This document shows, in pieces, positions 19,901 through 28,503 of a stretch of DNA of 64,000 nt; within the stretch, counting starts at the first letter, position 1, and each line of letters opens with the position of its first letter. The notes beneath the pieces are model-generated. The model was not told where the DNA came from. It worked only from the letters and a program-made list of their open reading frames with translations, and did no database searches. The position numbers and the translations under genes are program-made. Source of the stretch: Ruegeria lacuscaerulensis (GTDB lineage Bacteria > Pseudomonadota > Alphaproteobacteria > Rhodobacterales > Rhodobacteraceae); the NCBI RefSeq assembly GCF_013031245.1, contig NZ_WPZL01000005.1:231157-295156 (forward strand), written 5' to 3'.

Positions 19901-21010
19901 ATGACGCAGAGTGTCAGCGCAGCTTTGGTGCGCAAGCTTTCAGCAGGACAGGACGAGCAGAGCGACAAGCCGCGTTCCGTCCTGCGCGCGCTGCGACTTG
20001 CCTTTGCCCGGGCGGCCGGGGATGAGTTGCAATTGCCGCTGGCCATCATTGGCGCAAAGCAATCGTGTCAAACGCCGGACGCCCTGACGAGAAATGTTGG
20101 GGAAGAGCGGCTCCTGTTGCAGTTTTCGAACAGTGATGGAGCATCAGCAGCTATTTGCATGGATCTGAGCGTTGTATCGGCGGTGGTTCAGGTGCAGACC
20201 ATTGGTGAGTTGATGCCAGAGCCCCCTGCACCTCGCGCCTTTACGGACACAGATGCCGCAATGGTGGCGCCGTTGGCTGAAGACGCATTGGCGCGTGCCG
20301 CGTCGCTGGTGGATGCGCCGGGGGATCAGTCCAACATGTCAGGCTATGAGTTTACTGCTCGCCTTGCTGATCTGCGGACCCTGTCTCTGGCGATGGTCGA
20401 AGACGCGTATCGGGCTTTTGACCTGACCGTGGAATTGGGTGGTGGATTGCGGCAGGGGCTTATTTCGGTTTTCTTGCCGGATCGACCAGTTGAGAGTGAT
20501 GACACCGATCTAAGGCAGGAGGATATCGGACCTAATCTTGAACAGGCGTCCGGTGTTTTACGTGCTGAACTGAACACGGTGATTTGCCGGATGTCGTTGC
20601 CGTTGGCCTCGTTGTCCCATTTGGGCGTTGGAGACGTTCTGCCATTAACCGGGTCACGACTGGATCGAGCGGAAATTCTGGCGATTGACCGGACCCGCGC
20701 TGCGATTGGTCGTCTGGGCCAATGCGGCGGTATGCGGGCGGTGCGGTTAAATGAAGACACACCGCTGCCAGCGCTATCCCATCCTGCGGAAGAGGAGTTT
20801 CTTGAAGCTCGTTCACCTGCCTCGTCGCATGGCACATCGGGCACGCCCGCACCGACGGAAATTTCTCTGGCGGCATCCCCATTCGATCCAAACGCGACAG
20901 ACGAGATAACGACGGACCTGAATTTCTCCGATTCAGATCAGATTGTGGCCGAGATTTCGCAATTGGCCGGTCTAACGCCCCAGGACGATGACACGAACAG
21001 TATCAGTTAA
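19901..21010 (+). CDS. FliM/FliN C-terminal domain protein
   Basis: A 369-residue protein. Residues about 208-300 match the flagellar motor-switch/SpoA C-terminal domain (CRMSLPLASLSHLGVGDVLPL then SRLDRAEI and ARAAIGRLGQCGGMRAVRL-like). The N-terminal part resembles a divergent FliM middle domain, and the tail is low-complexity and acidic. It may be part of the motor switch or a type III export C-ring. No other flagellar genes are nearby, so it looks like an orphan. It converges with the sulfur-transferase gene, with only 11 bp between stops. The ribosome site is weak. Confidence 0.8.
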   Translation: MTQSVSAALVRKLSAGQDEQSDKPRSVLRALRLAFARAAGDELQLPLAIIGAKQSCQTPDALTRNVGEERLLLQFSNSDGASAAICMDLSVVSAVVQVQTIGELMPEPPAPRAFTDTDAAMVAPLAEDALARAASLVDAPGDQSNMSGYEFTARLADLRTLSLAMVEDAYRAFDLTVELGGGLRQGLISVFLPDRPVESDDTDLRQEDIGPNLEQASGVLRAELNTVICRMSLPLASLSHLGVGDVLPLTGSRLDRAEILAIDRTRAAIGRLGQCGGMRAVRLNEDTPLPALSHPAEEEFLEARSPASSHGTSGTPAPTEISLAASPFDPNATDEITTDLNFSDSDQIVAEISQLAGLTPQDDDTNSIS

Positions 21011-21021
21011 TTCCGCGTAAG

Positions 21022-21453
21022 TTAGTCGGCGGTGTCCCGAATCTGATCGAGAGTTGGACGCAGGTTTTCCAGCGCATAGCCCGCCTTTGTAGTCGCATCC
21101 AGAATGTCGTCGGTACTCATCCTGTCGCATTGACCTAAGGCCCAAACGACCGAGCAGCGCGTGCCGGAGGCGCAATAAGCCAGAACCGGTCCGCTGCAGC
21201 TTTCCGCCAGATTACGCTGGTGTGCTACGTTTTCGGGCGTCATGGTCTGGTGCGTAAGTTCCAGAACTTCGTATTCCATTCCCGCTGCGCGCACGGCCTC
21301 GCCGATCGCATCCGACTGCATGTCTGCCGGGACCTCGGTATTCGGGCGGTTGCAGATGACTTTGACAAAACCGGCTTGGGCAATGGCCGGCACGTCCTCG
21401 ACCGTGATTTGGGGCGAGACGGCGTAGCGGGGGGTAATTGGTCGAATCTCCAT
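21022..21453 (-). CDS. TIGR01244 family sulfur transferase
   Basis: A 143-residue phosphatase-fold (DUF442) sulfur transferase. The catalytic loop is C94-A-S-G-T-R, followed by Cys100. In the related BigR operon this domain passes persulfide sulfur to acceptors as part of sulfide detoxification. It is the last gene of the operon that starts at 23212, and the stop lies 11 bp from the convergent FliM-like gene. The ribosome site is weak; coupling to the upstream membrane protein (9 bp gap) is likely. Confidence 0.9.
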   Translation of the reverse strand: MEIRPITPRYAVSPQITVEDVPAIAQAGFVKVICNRPNTEVPADMQSDAIGEAVRAAGMEYEVLELTHQTMTPENVAHQRNLAESCSGPVLAYCASGTRCSVVWALGQCDRMSTDDILDATTKAGYALENLRPTLDQIRDTAD

Positions 21454-21462
21454 GGCAATTGC

Positions 21463-21894
21463 TTAGGCCGCGTTTGCGGTTCTGTCCAGTTTCGCGCCCA
21501 GGGTCGGGGCTGCATACATTCCGGCGATCATGGCGATCAGAAAAACGACCCCGCCATATCCGCCATAGGTCAAAGAGGCGATGGCGGGTCCGGGGCACAA
21601 CCCGGCCAATCCCCAACCCATTCCGAACATGACAGAGCCGAGGATGAGGCGACGGTCCGGATCGGACTGCGACATCGTCGGAAACTGTCCCCCGGTCAGA
21701 GGCTGGCGATTGCCTGTCAGCCGCCAGGCGATCAGCATGGGCAGGATCGCTCCGCCCATCACAAAGGCAAGGGTTGGATCCCAATTCCCGAACACGTCCA
21801 GCCAGCCCTGCACTTTGGTGGTGTCCGTTATGCCTGAGATCAGCAATCCCGCACCGAACAAAGACCCCGCAAACAGAGAGATGAAGATGCGCAT
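21463..21894 (-). CDS. YeeE/YedE half-protein, probable sulfur-species transporter
   Basis: A 143-residue membrane protein with four to five hydrophobic segments, matching the C-terminal half of a YeeE/YedE transporter. GLAGLCPGPAI (around residue 100) keeps the conserved Cys-Pro-Gly of the thiosulfate/sulfur-transport pore. The start at 21894 overlaps the previous stop (ATGA), so translation is coupled and the two halves probably assemble as a dimer. The role, moving thiosulfate or persulfide-related sulfur, is inferred from the family and the operon. Confidence 0.88.
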   Translation of the reverse strand: MRIFISLFAGSLFGAGLLISGITDTTKVQGWLDVFGNWDPTLAFVMGGAILPMLIAWRLTGNRQPLTGGQFPTMSQSDPDRRLILGSVMFGMGWGLAGLCPGPAIASLTYGGYGGVVFLIAMIAGMYAAPTLGAKLDRTANAA

Positions 21895-22316
21895 CAGATC
21901 AACCCCCAGACATGGCGAAGCAGGGCAATCGTTACCCCTCCTGCAGCGATGTAAACGATGGTGGCCACAATGCCGCGCATGGAAAAGCGGGATATTCCGC
22001 AAACCCCGTGGCCCGAAGTGCATCCGTTGGCAACGCGTGTCCCGACACCGACCAACAGCCCCGCGGCGATCACGACAGCAATATTACTGGTCAGATGTGT
22101 TTCGGGTTGTGGTGAGAGCAGGGGTCGAAGCAAGAACGGCATTCCAATCACGCCTGCCAGAAAACTCAGCCGTTCAACTGTTCTGTCGCTTTTGTCGACC
22201 AACCCGCCCAAAATGCCGCTGGCCCCCATGATGCGCCCGTTCCCCAATAGGTAGACGGCAGCGCCCAGACCGATCAGCAGGCCTCCGGCCAGCCCCCACA
22301 GGTATTCTGTTTGCAT
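21894..22316 (-). CDS. YeeE/YedE half-protein, probable sulfur-species transporter
   Basis: A 140-residue membrane protein, the N-terminal half of the split YeeE/YedE pair. The key motif is GTRVANGCTSGHGVCGISR (around residues 93-111), where the two cysteines in the pore region are characteristic. The start at 22316 has AAAGGACAAAAC upstream; a longer in-frame reading to 22352 would include a hairpin and is unlikely. A GCCGAACC palindrome lies between this start and the dioxygenase stop. Confidence 0.88.
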   Translation of the reverse strand: MQTEYLWGLAGGLLIGLGAAVYLLGNGRIMGASGILGGLVDKSDRTVERLSFLAGVIGMPFLLRPLLSPQPETHLTSNIAVVIAAGLLVGVGTRVANGCTSGHGVCGISRFSMRGIVATIVYIAAGGVTIALLRHVWGLI

Positions 22317-22328
22317 GTTTTGTCCTTT

Positions 22329-22345
22329 GCCGAACCGGGTTCGGC
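22329..22345 (-). promoter_or_regulatory. Intercistronic hairpin in the persulfide operon
   Basis: GCCGAACC-G-GGTTCGGC forms an 8-bp stem just before the ribosome site of the first YeeE/YedE half. It may set a processing point or adjust the ratio between the dioxygenase and the downstream transporter genes. Confidence 0.45.
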
Positions 22346-22348
22346 TTT

Positions 22349-23212
22349 TCAAAGTTTGTTTACGGGAAGTTTTAGGAAAACATCGCCTTTTTCGTCGGCT
22401 GGCGGCATCTGACCCGCGCGCATATTGACTTGCAGAGACGGCAGGATCAGTCGTGGCATCGCCAGCGTAGCATCCCGGGCATCGCGCATTTCAACGAATT
22501 CCTCAATGGAACGGCCCTGACCGATATGAACGTTCAGCGCTTTTTGTTCTCCTACAGTTGTTTCCCAGGCGTACTCGTCGCGCCCCGGTGCCTTGTAGTC
22601 GTGGCCGACGAATATACGGGTTTCGTCCGGCAGAGACAGAATCTTCTGGATCGACGTGTAAAGCATTTCGGACGACCCGCCCGGAAAGTCGCAGCGCGCA
22701 GTGCCGAAATCCGGCATGAACAGCGTATCACCAACAAACGCGGCATCGCCGATCACATAGGTCAGGCACGCCGGAGTGTGCCCGGGTGTGTGCAGGACGT
22801 CGCCGCGCATCTGGCCGACGTGAAAACTGTCCCCCTCTCGGAACAGGGCATCGAACTGGCTGCCATCACGTCGAAACTCAGTGCCTTCGTTGAAGATTTT
22901 GCCGAAGGTTTCCTGAATGGTGACGATCTGATCACCGATTCCGATCTTGCCGCCAAGTTCCTGTTGCAGGTACGGGGCTGCGGACAGGTGGTCGGCGTGG
23001 ACATGGCTTTCCAATATCCATTCGGCCCTCAGCCCATTTGAACGTACGTAGTCAACGATCTGATCCGCCGAACTTGTGCCTGTGCGGCCTGACGCGTGAT
23101 CGAAATCCAGAACGCTGTCGATGATCGCGCACGCAACGCCTTCGGGTTCCTGCACCAGGTAAGAAACCGTAAAGGTCTCGGGGTCGAAAAATGCTTTCAC
23201 TTTTGGTGTCAT
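22349..23212 (-). CDS. MBL-fold persulfide dioxygenase-like hydrolase
   Basis: A 287-residue metallo-beta-lactamase-fold protein of the ETHE1/Blh type, which oxidises glutathione persulfide to sulfite. The metal motif HVHADH is at 70-75, with further ligands in LHTPGHTPACLTY, FVGDTLFMPDFGTARCDFPGG and FVGHDY. The start at 23212 follows GGAGGG by five bases; an ATG 24 bp upstream is less well placed. It leads the operon with the YeeE/YedE halves and the sulfur transferase, the composition of the BigR operon. A candidate BigR/SqrR operator lies upstream. Confidence 0.9.
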   Translation of the reverse strand: MTPKVKAFFDPETFTVSYLVQEPEGVACAIIDSVLDFDHASGRTGTSSADQIVDYVRSNGLRAEWILESHVHADHLSAAPYLQQELGGKIGIGDQIVTIQETFGKIFNEGTEFRRDGSQFDALFREGDSFHVGQMRGDVLHTPGHTPACLTYVIGDAAFVGDTLFMPDFGTARCDFPGGSSEMLYTSIQKILSLPDETRIFVGHDYKAPGRDEYAWETTVGEQKALNVHIGQGRSIEEFVEMRDARDATLAMPRLILPSLQVNMRAGQMPPADEKGDVFLKLPVNKL

Positions 23213-23237
23213 CAGGCCCTCCGCCGGTGCAGTCATT

Positions 23238-23261
23238 TCATATATTAATTACGGAATATGA
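23238..23261 (-). promoter_or_regulatory. Candidate BigR/SqrR operator
   Basis: TCATAT, 12 bases, ATATGA: a perfect 6-bp inverted repeat in AT-rich DNA directly upstream of the persulfide dioxygenase gene. This is the expected position for the SqrR/BigR repressor, whose gene is at 7.3-7.6 kb. The link is inferred. Confidence 0.5.
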
Positions 23262-23458
23262 CAGAATCAACACTGCGTGATTTGATACTGGTCAATGCAG
23301 GATAATCGTAATCAGAGTAAAATTTCATCATATCGCGTTTGACAGCCCAAAAGGCGGTCAAAAGGCAGGCGGATTTCCGCGTGAATTCGGGTTAATCTCT
23401 GAGGGTCTTAAAACAGTTACCTATTTCTGAAAAAGTGATGGCATTAGGGAGGATGGCG

Positions 23459-23674
23459 ATGTCAGCAATAAATTTATATTCCGAAGCCGAACAACTGGAA
23501 AAAAAGCTAAAGGGTGCGTGTCTCGATAGACGGCTGGAACTTCAGCCGAGCGTGACCAAAGTGATTGAGCGCATGCGGCAAGAGGGCATGCATGTACCGT
23601 CGCGCCTTCGTCGGCTGGATGCGGCATTGTGCGAAGACGCCATGGAAGCGCGTTTCGACAACCTGCCGATTTAA
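23459..23674 (+). CDS. Small conserved protein, unknown function
   Basis: A 71-residue soluble protein with a helical N-terminus (EAEQLEKKLKGACLDRRLELQ) and a basic, then acidic C-terminus (RRLDAALCEDAMEARFDNLP). The start at 23459 is preceded by GGGAGG with nine-base spacing; two ATGs just upstream sit too near or before that site. I recall closely similar short proteins in Rhodobacteraceae. It converges with the small membrane protein. No function is known. Confidence 0.75.
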   Translation: MSAINLYSEAEQLEKKLKGACLDRRLELQPSVTKVIERMRQEGMHVPSRLRRLDAALCEDAMEARFDNLPI

Positions 23675-23683
23675 AGCTGGTAG

Positions 23684-23902
23684 TTATCCGAAGGAAATCC
23701 CGAGGATAACAACCATCAGACCGATCACTGACAGAAAAAGCGAGGCAAGGTTCCACGGCAGAACGCCTTGAACAACCGCGCGCAATTCGTCGTCCGACAG
23801 GCCGGATTTGCGCGCCCTCATCACTCGTAGAATACACCAGACCAGACCCGCAAGTCCGGCAAGCGACAGGGCGGCTCCGCCCCAGGTGATGAGTTCGAAC
23901 AT
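23684..23902 (-). CDS. Small two-segment membrane protein
   Basis: A 72-residue protein with membrane helices at about residues 5-27 and 50-70, joined by a basic/acidic loop (RVMRARKSGLSDDELRAVV). GAGGATTC precedes the start. It is probably in the inner membrane, and this topology and length recur in Rhodobacterales. It has no known role. It ends 9 bp from the convergent small gene. Confidence 0.75.
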   Translation of the reverse strand: MFELITWGGAALSLAGLAGLVWCILRVMRARKSGLSDDELRAVVQGVLPWNLASLFLSVIGLMVVILGISFG

Positions 23903-24064
23903 GAATCCTCACATTGATTGGCATTTTTACCTGCGCTTAACGGATAGACCCTGTTCGCACAAGTCTGGCCGGGAATGGGCGCTTGCGGCCCGTGCGCTGG
24001 CGATGTATCCGGCATATTGCCCGCTGCCAAAGCATCAGTAATCCACCTCTGGGAGAGACAAAAA

Positions 24065-24334
24065 ATGGATGACATGACCGAAGATCAGGCCTCTGCCAAT
24101 TACCGTGTCACTGCTGGTGAACTGCGCCAGTTCGTTGAACGGATTGAACGTCTGGATGCCGAAAAGAAAGACCTGGCGGAACAGCAGAAGGAAGTGATGG
24201 CCGAAGCCAAGGCCCGAGGCTACGACACCAAAGTTATGCGCAAGGTGATCGCTCTGCGCAAACGCGACAAGGACGATATCGCCGAAGAAGAAGCAGTACT
24301 GGAAATGTACAAAGAAGCGCTGGGAATGAACTAG
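24065..24334 (+). CDS. gapR: GapR-like nucleoid-associated protein (DUF2312)
   Basis: An 89-residue coiled-coil protein, the DUF2312/GapR family. GapR forms a clamp on overtwisted DNA ahead of replication and transcription forks and is widespread in Alphaproteobacteria. The diagnostic stretch ELRQFVERIERLDAEKKDLA is followed by AEAKARGYDTKVMRKVIALR. GGGAGAGAC precedes the start at 24065; upstream in-frame codons are not needed. A 9-bp hairpin with a 30-base loop (CAGGCTGGC, GCCAGCCTG) lies just past the stop. Confidence 0.93.
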   Translation: MDDMTEDQASANYRVTAGELRQFVERIERLDAEKKDLAEQQKEVMAEAKARGYDTKVMRKVIALRKRDKDDIAEEEAVLEMYKEALGMN

Positions 24335-24546
24335 GAACAACCGTCCGATCCAGGCTGGCCCCAAATCTCTCCTCGATCCCATAGGTGTGCCAGCCTGCCT
24401 TGGGTCCTACCTGAAAAAAGTGCTCTTATTCCAGTACTACGAAGGCAGGTAGTTGTCTTTCAGCCGGGCAGGGCGCGAGACCACGATTTTCGGAATAGTC
24501 AGAATCGACACGGTGCAATTTTTCACGCTCGCCAAACGCGCAGAGT

Positions 24547-25422
24547 TCAGGGCGTCAATATCCGAACGCCGGGCGTAGTAGCAAGCCTTGCCAGATCCTG
24601 CTCGTGCAGCTCGGAAAACGCGTCGACAATTTCGGTGTTCCAACCGGGAAGGTCCAGTTCTTCTTCGATTTTGTCCTGCTGGGCATGATCTTCGAAAACT
24701 TGGGCAAGATAGTTTCGCAGGTCCCCTTTGTCCTGTCTCTCGTCCTCTTTGACCAGCGTCTGCACCTTCTCCTGCCCTGTTTCGTCAAGCAAAGATAAAA
24801 GCAGATCATATTCGTCCGCGAGATCAGTATCCTCGGGCAGATCGCCCAGGGCGCGAACAATATCGCCCCAAATGAATGGGGTGTTTTCGCTGCTCCAAAG
24901 TGTGATCTGCACCCCCGGCGCAAGATCTCGGATGTCTTCTATCATGCCGATCCAACTGAGGCAGCTGAGGTCAGTATCTTGAATAATCTTTTCCCGCGTC
25001 TCTTCCGGCAATGACATCAAAATCTTGGGGATAAAGCCTCCCAGGTTTCTCAGGCCCATGAACAGTTCGACTTCATGGTCGTGATATACCTGTTCCAGCA
25101 GTGCCATTCGACGACCTGCCAGCGGATACAACTGCCCTTCCTGAAGTGCAGTGGTCGTTTCACCCGCAAAATTTCCACTTGAGAATATGACGCGCCGGGT
25201 ATTCGGTCCTGTTGGTAAAACGTCCCTCAACCGTTCATGCGAGCCAGTGACTGCAGGTTCGTGTACCAGCTCATCAAATGCTGGTTTGAACACCTGTCTG
25301 TATCGCCGTGGGCCTATAAGCGCGACACCGTTTTTTTCCAGCGCCCTTGAGTTTATCTGCAGCGACTTGAGCAGTCGCCCTTCGTCGGCAAAAGCCGCCC
25401 CCGCGTGGATAGCAACCTGCAT
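24547..25422 (-). CDS. Conserved hypothetical protein
   Basis: A 291-residue soluble protein starting MQVAIHAGAAFADEGRLLKS. The N-terminus has a strand-loop pattern (VAIHAGAAFADE) that recalls nucleotide- or sulfonucleotide-binding folds, but no P-loop is evident. The C-terminal half is acidic, with DEYDLLLSLLDETGQEKVQTL. The start at 25422 is chosen because the family-like strand begins there; the ribosome site is weak. It sits between gapR and tRNA-Thr. I do not recognise the function. Confidence 0.75.
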   Translation of the reverse strand: MQVAIHAGAAFADEGRLLKSLQINSRALEKNGVALIGPRRYRQVFKPAFDELVHEPAVTGSHERLRDVLPTGPNTRRVIFSSGNFAGETTTALQEGQLYPLAGRRMALLEQVYHDHEVELFMGLRNLGGFIPKILMSLPEETREKIIQDTDLSCLSWIGMIEDIRDLAPGVQITLWSSENTPFIWGDIVRALGDLPEDTDLADEYDLLLSLLDETGQEKVQTLVKEDERQDKGDLRNYLAQVFEDHAQQDKIEEELDLPGWNTEIVDAFSELHEQDLARLATTPGVRILTP

Positions 25423-25604
25423 TTTCGGCCCTTGTCCTTGCTTCTTGCCATACACGCCGGGTTACAGTCTGGAACCTGAACAGTCAAATCCGCACCTCCA
25501 TGCAGAGGCGGGTCTTTGTTTGGAGAGAAAACTCTGGAAACCCCACAGGAAGATAAAAATATGGGCTTGCAGTCGCGAACAAGAGACAGTAATCGACACA
25601 AAGT

Positions 25605-25680
25605 GCCCCTATAGCTCAGCTGGTAGAGCAACTGATTTGTAATCAGTAGGTCCGCGGTTCGAGTCCGTGTGGGGGCACCA
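25605..25680 (+). tRNA. tRNA-Thr (anticodon TGT)
   Basis: A complete cloverleaf of 76 bases with encoded CCA. Acceptor GCCCCTA pairs with TGGGGGC; the D arm is GCTC-GAGC, the anticodon stem ACTGA-TCAGT has loop TTTGTAA, and the T arm is GGTTCGAGTCC-like. Its 3' end is the integration site of the element that follows: the last 14 bases, GTGTGGGGGCACCA, recur at 34471. Confidence 0.98.
25667..25680 (+). other. Left attachment site (attL) within tRNA-Thr
   Basis: The sequence GTGTGGGGGCACCA at the tRNA 3' end. It recurs exactly at 34471-34484 and, with two bases missing, near 36838. Because the integrase gene begins 80 bp away, this is the probable crossover region. Confidence 0.75.
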
Positions 25681-25759
25681 CGAAACTCATGAAATCTCTT
25701 AAATATCAAAGTGTTAAATCGCATTCGCTGGATTCGAAGGTGACACACGAGGTGACGCT

Positions 25760-27175
25760 ATGCCTCTAGTCATCGCTGAATTTGGAGCGATTATGATCTC
25801 AGCGAAGTACGTTACTCAGAAGAAAGAGGGTGGTGTTTACTACTTTCGACGGCGAGTTCCGGAGGATATGCGGAAGCACTATCCAAGCCTCAGTAAACGG
25901 GGTGAAGTATTCAAGTCTCTGGAGACTAAGAGTCTCAAAGAGGCCGCCACAAAGGCTCACAGGCTGGCAATGCAACAGGATGCCTTGTGGAAAAGCCTTC
26001 GGAGTGGGGAAGTTACAGCGGGGCCAGAGACAGTTTCTGCTGCCATCGCTCTTCTAGATTCTTTCGGGCTGAAACCCGGGCAGCATGACGAGTACAAAAA
26101 ACACGGTTTGGAGCCTGACTCCTTTCTGGATGAAATTTTCTTCCAAGCCGGTGTGTTTGGATCGGAAGACCTAACGCCTGACTGGCGGGAACACTTGCCA
26201 CCTGTTCACCGACTGGCCGCTGAGTTTTTTTATGGGGCGAAGGAACCTGTATTTCTCTCTCAGGCCCTGAAACAGTTTCAGGAACTGAAGGGGGAAGACC
26301 CGGAGGCAAAGAAGGGAAAAACCCGTGCCACTGTGGTTATGGAGTTCATTTCCATCTGTGGTGACCTGCCAATTGACCAGTACAAACGCTCCCACGCCAA
26401 CCAGTTCAGAGACCACTTACTTCAGAAGAAAAACAAGACCGATACCGTAAAGAGGCGATTGAATGACATAAGGCCGATCTTCAATACCATCAGTCGGGAA
26501 CATGAAATCGAGAACCGGGGAATTTTCGACGCCATCAACATCCCAAACTTAGGTGAAGACAGCAAGGACAGGCTTCCTTTCTCCGCCGAAGAATTAAGCC
26601 TGATCCAGTCCGAATGCCTCAAAGCAGATGACGACATTAGGTGGATTATTGCCCTGCTTTCTGACACCGGAATGCGTTGTGCCGAGGCAGTAGGTTTGAG
26701 GGCCGAAGACGTTTTCTTGAACGAACCCGCCCCTTATCTGATGTTGCGCCCAAATGAGGCACGGAGCCTGAAGACAAAAGGGTCAGAAAGACTGGTGCCG
26801 CTCGTCGGCGCTGGGCTGTGGGCTGTGAAAAGGGCCATAGACCATGCCCAGAACGGTTTTTTGTTCCCACGCTACATCGATTTTCGAGTTTCACCATACG
26901 CGAACAAGGCCACTTACGCTTCAAACACAATCAACAAGTGGTTGAGGTCTTTCTCGCTGGACAGGAAGGATCAAAAGTCGGCGCATTCGTTCCGCCACAC
27001 CGTTCAAGACAGGCTGAGGGACGCCCAAGTACCAAAGGAAATCCAAGACGCAATCTGCGGCTGGCAAACCAAGGGAATGGGGGCGAACTACGGTCAGGGT
27101 TACTCGGCTAGTGTTCTGGCTGAACACCTACAGAAAATTGTCCATGCCGGCCTGTTCTCTAACCAACCGCCCTAG
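25760..27175 (+). CDS. Tyrosine-recombinase integrase
   Basis: A 471-residue phage-type integrase with an N-terminal DUF6538-like arm-binding region (GGVYYFRRRVPEDMRKHYPSL). The catalytic residues are Arg306 (TGMRCAEA), His409 and Arg412 (HSFRHT), and Tyr444 (GANYGQGY). It recombines the element with tRNA-Thr, whose 3' end lies 80 bp upstream. The start could also be ATG 25793, which has GGAG five bases upstream; 25760 has GAGG. A diverged, truncated relative of its first 50-60 codons sits at 36928. Confidence 0.94.
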   Translation: MPLVIAEFGAIMISAKYVTQKKEGGVYYFRRRVPEDMRKHYPSLSKRGEVFKSLETKSLKEAATKAHRLAMQQDALWKSLRSGEVTAGPETVSAAIALLDSFGLKPGQHDEYKKHGLEPDSFLDEIFFQAGVFGSEDLTPDWREHLPPVHRLAAEFFYGAKEPVFLSQALKQFQELKGEDPEAKKGKTRATVVMEFISICGDLPIDQYKRSHANQFRDHLLQKKNKTDTVKRRLNDIRPIFNTISREHEIENRGIFDAINIPNLGEDSKDRLPFSAEELSLIQSECLKADDDIRWIIALLSDTGMRCAEAVGLRAEDVFLNEPAPYLMLRPNEARSLKTKGSERLVPLVGAGLWAVKRAIDHAQNGFLFPRYIDFRVSPYANKATYASNTINKWLRSFSLDRKDQKSAHSFRHTVQDRLRDAQVPKEIQDAICGWQTKGMGANYGQGYSASVLAEHLQKIVHAGLFSNQPP

Positions 27176-27210
27176 GTCCTGAACTTATCCGGCGGCGATG
27201 AAATCAGAAA

Positions 27211-28503
27211 ATGCAAGATGACAGGCAAAACATGGCAACTGTTAAACCAGACTTTGAACCCGAAGAATTGAGGGTGGCGAACATGGCGTCCTTGGTGATG
27301 CTGCCCTTTTCGGAAGACGCCCATTCGGTGGTGGAGGCCATTCTCCGCCAAACCATTTCGTTTCAACGTAAACAGGGGAGAAGGGAAAGAGGGCTGACAG
27401 CTAGTTCAGCCCGGTCTCTAAAAGCCACCATCGCCGCCCTGCTTGGCGACCTGCTGGATGCAGCCCTGAATACTGAGGCAAATGGTTACTGTTGGCGAGA
27501 AAGTGACAAGGGAAAGTTCAAAAACACCTTAGCGACCAGTCGGCACTATGAGACCCTAAAGGAAGAATGGCACCTGATGGGGCTGATGGATGTTGTTCCC
27601 GGCTTCAGGGGCAGTTCCGATTGGGATGGTGTGAAATACTATCCGGACATGCCGCACAAACGGTGGGCCACACGCCTCAGAGCTACCCCCCTGTTGCTGA
27701 ACGTGCTTGCTGAACACGGTATCACCCCCCAAACGGTAACGCTGCATTTCAGACAGGACTTGAAGAAGTCCAAACCGCTCACCCTCAGAGCAACAAAGCT
27801 AAAGGGTCAAGCCAAGGCTAGAGTTATCCAATACCCCAAAACGGCGGTGTCCGAGGCGCTTGAAGCCGATGTTACGGAAATCAATGCGTTTCTGAGTGAG
27901 TGGGAATACAGCTTCGGCGCTCCGCCTGTGTTGTACCGGCTATTCAACAACGGGGATACAGCGGATTATCAGTGGGATATGGGAGGCCGGTTTTATGGCT
28001 CTGCGTCAACCTACCTCAACTGGAAATCTGAAGGCAGAAAGGGCATACAGATAGGCGGTGAAGCAACCGCTGAAATCGACATTCAAGCTTGTCAACTTAC
28101 TTTGCTGCATGGTCTGTTTGGTGTCGGTTATGAAGTCGGAACCGATTTATACCAAATCGAAGGAACTGACCGGGACGACGTTAAGCAGACAATCAATGTC
28201 ATCGTCGGAAATGGCAGGGTCAGCAGTCGGAGCGATCCCGTCCAAGATAAGGTTCTGGACCGCTACCCTTTTCTATACGACCTAGAGGATAGAGGTCTGA
28301 ACTCTCTACGGCTTCAAGCAATCGACTCCACTATCATGAACCAAACCCTTCTAACACTGAAACGGGAATACAACATTCCCGCCCTTCCGGTTCATGACTG
28401 CCTCATCGTCCGTATCAGAGACATTGATAGCGCTCAGGAAGTCTTTGGTGACGTATTCTATGAACATTCAGATGTGAGACCGACCATGACGGTGGAGCGG
28501 TGA
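27211..28503 (+). CDS. Putative polymerase-palm-like replication protein
   Basis: A 430-residue protein with no close characterised relative that I know. Three motifs resemble family A DNA polymerases and T7-type RNA polymerases. A motif-A-like EIDIQACQLTLL has Asp290; a motif-B-like segment RDDVKQTINVIVGNG has Arg321 and Lys325; a motif-C-like LPVHDCLIV has His395-Asp396. The segment GRFYGSASTYL just before motif A is also typical of related hypothetical proteins in mobile elements. The A-to-C distance (106 residues) is much shorter than in Pol I, so activity is uncertain. A second ATG at 27232 has the better ribosome site. It lies 35 bp after the integrase and before iteron-like repeats, which suggests a replication role. 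Confidence 0.65.
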   Translation: MQDDRQNMATVKPDFEPEELRVANMASLVMLPFSEDAHSVVEAILRQTISFQRKQGRRERGLTASSARSLKATIAALLGDLLDAALNTEANGYCWRESDKGKFKNTLATSRHYETLKEEWHLMGLMDVVPGFRGSSDWDGVKYYPDMPHKRWATRLRATPLLLNVLAEHGITPQTVTLHFRQDLKKSKPLTLRATKLKGQAKARVIQYPKTAVSEALEADVTEINAFLSEWEYSFGAPPVLYRLFNNGDTADYQWDMGGRFYGSASTYLNWKSEGRKGIQIGGEATAEIDIQACQLTLLHGLFGVGYEVGTDLYQIEGTDRDDVKQTINVIVGNGRVSSRSDPVQDKVLDRYPFLYDLEDRGLNSLRLQAIDSTIMNQTLLTLKREYNIPALPVHDCLIVRIRDIDSAQEVFGDVFYEHSDVRPTMTVER

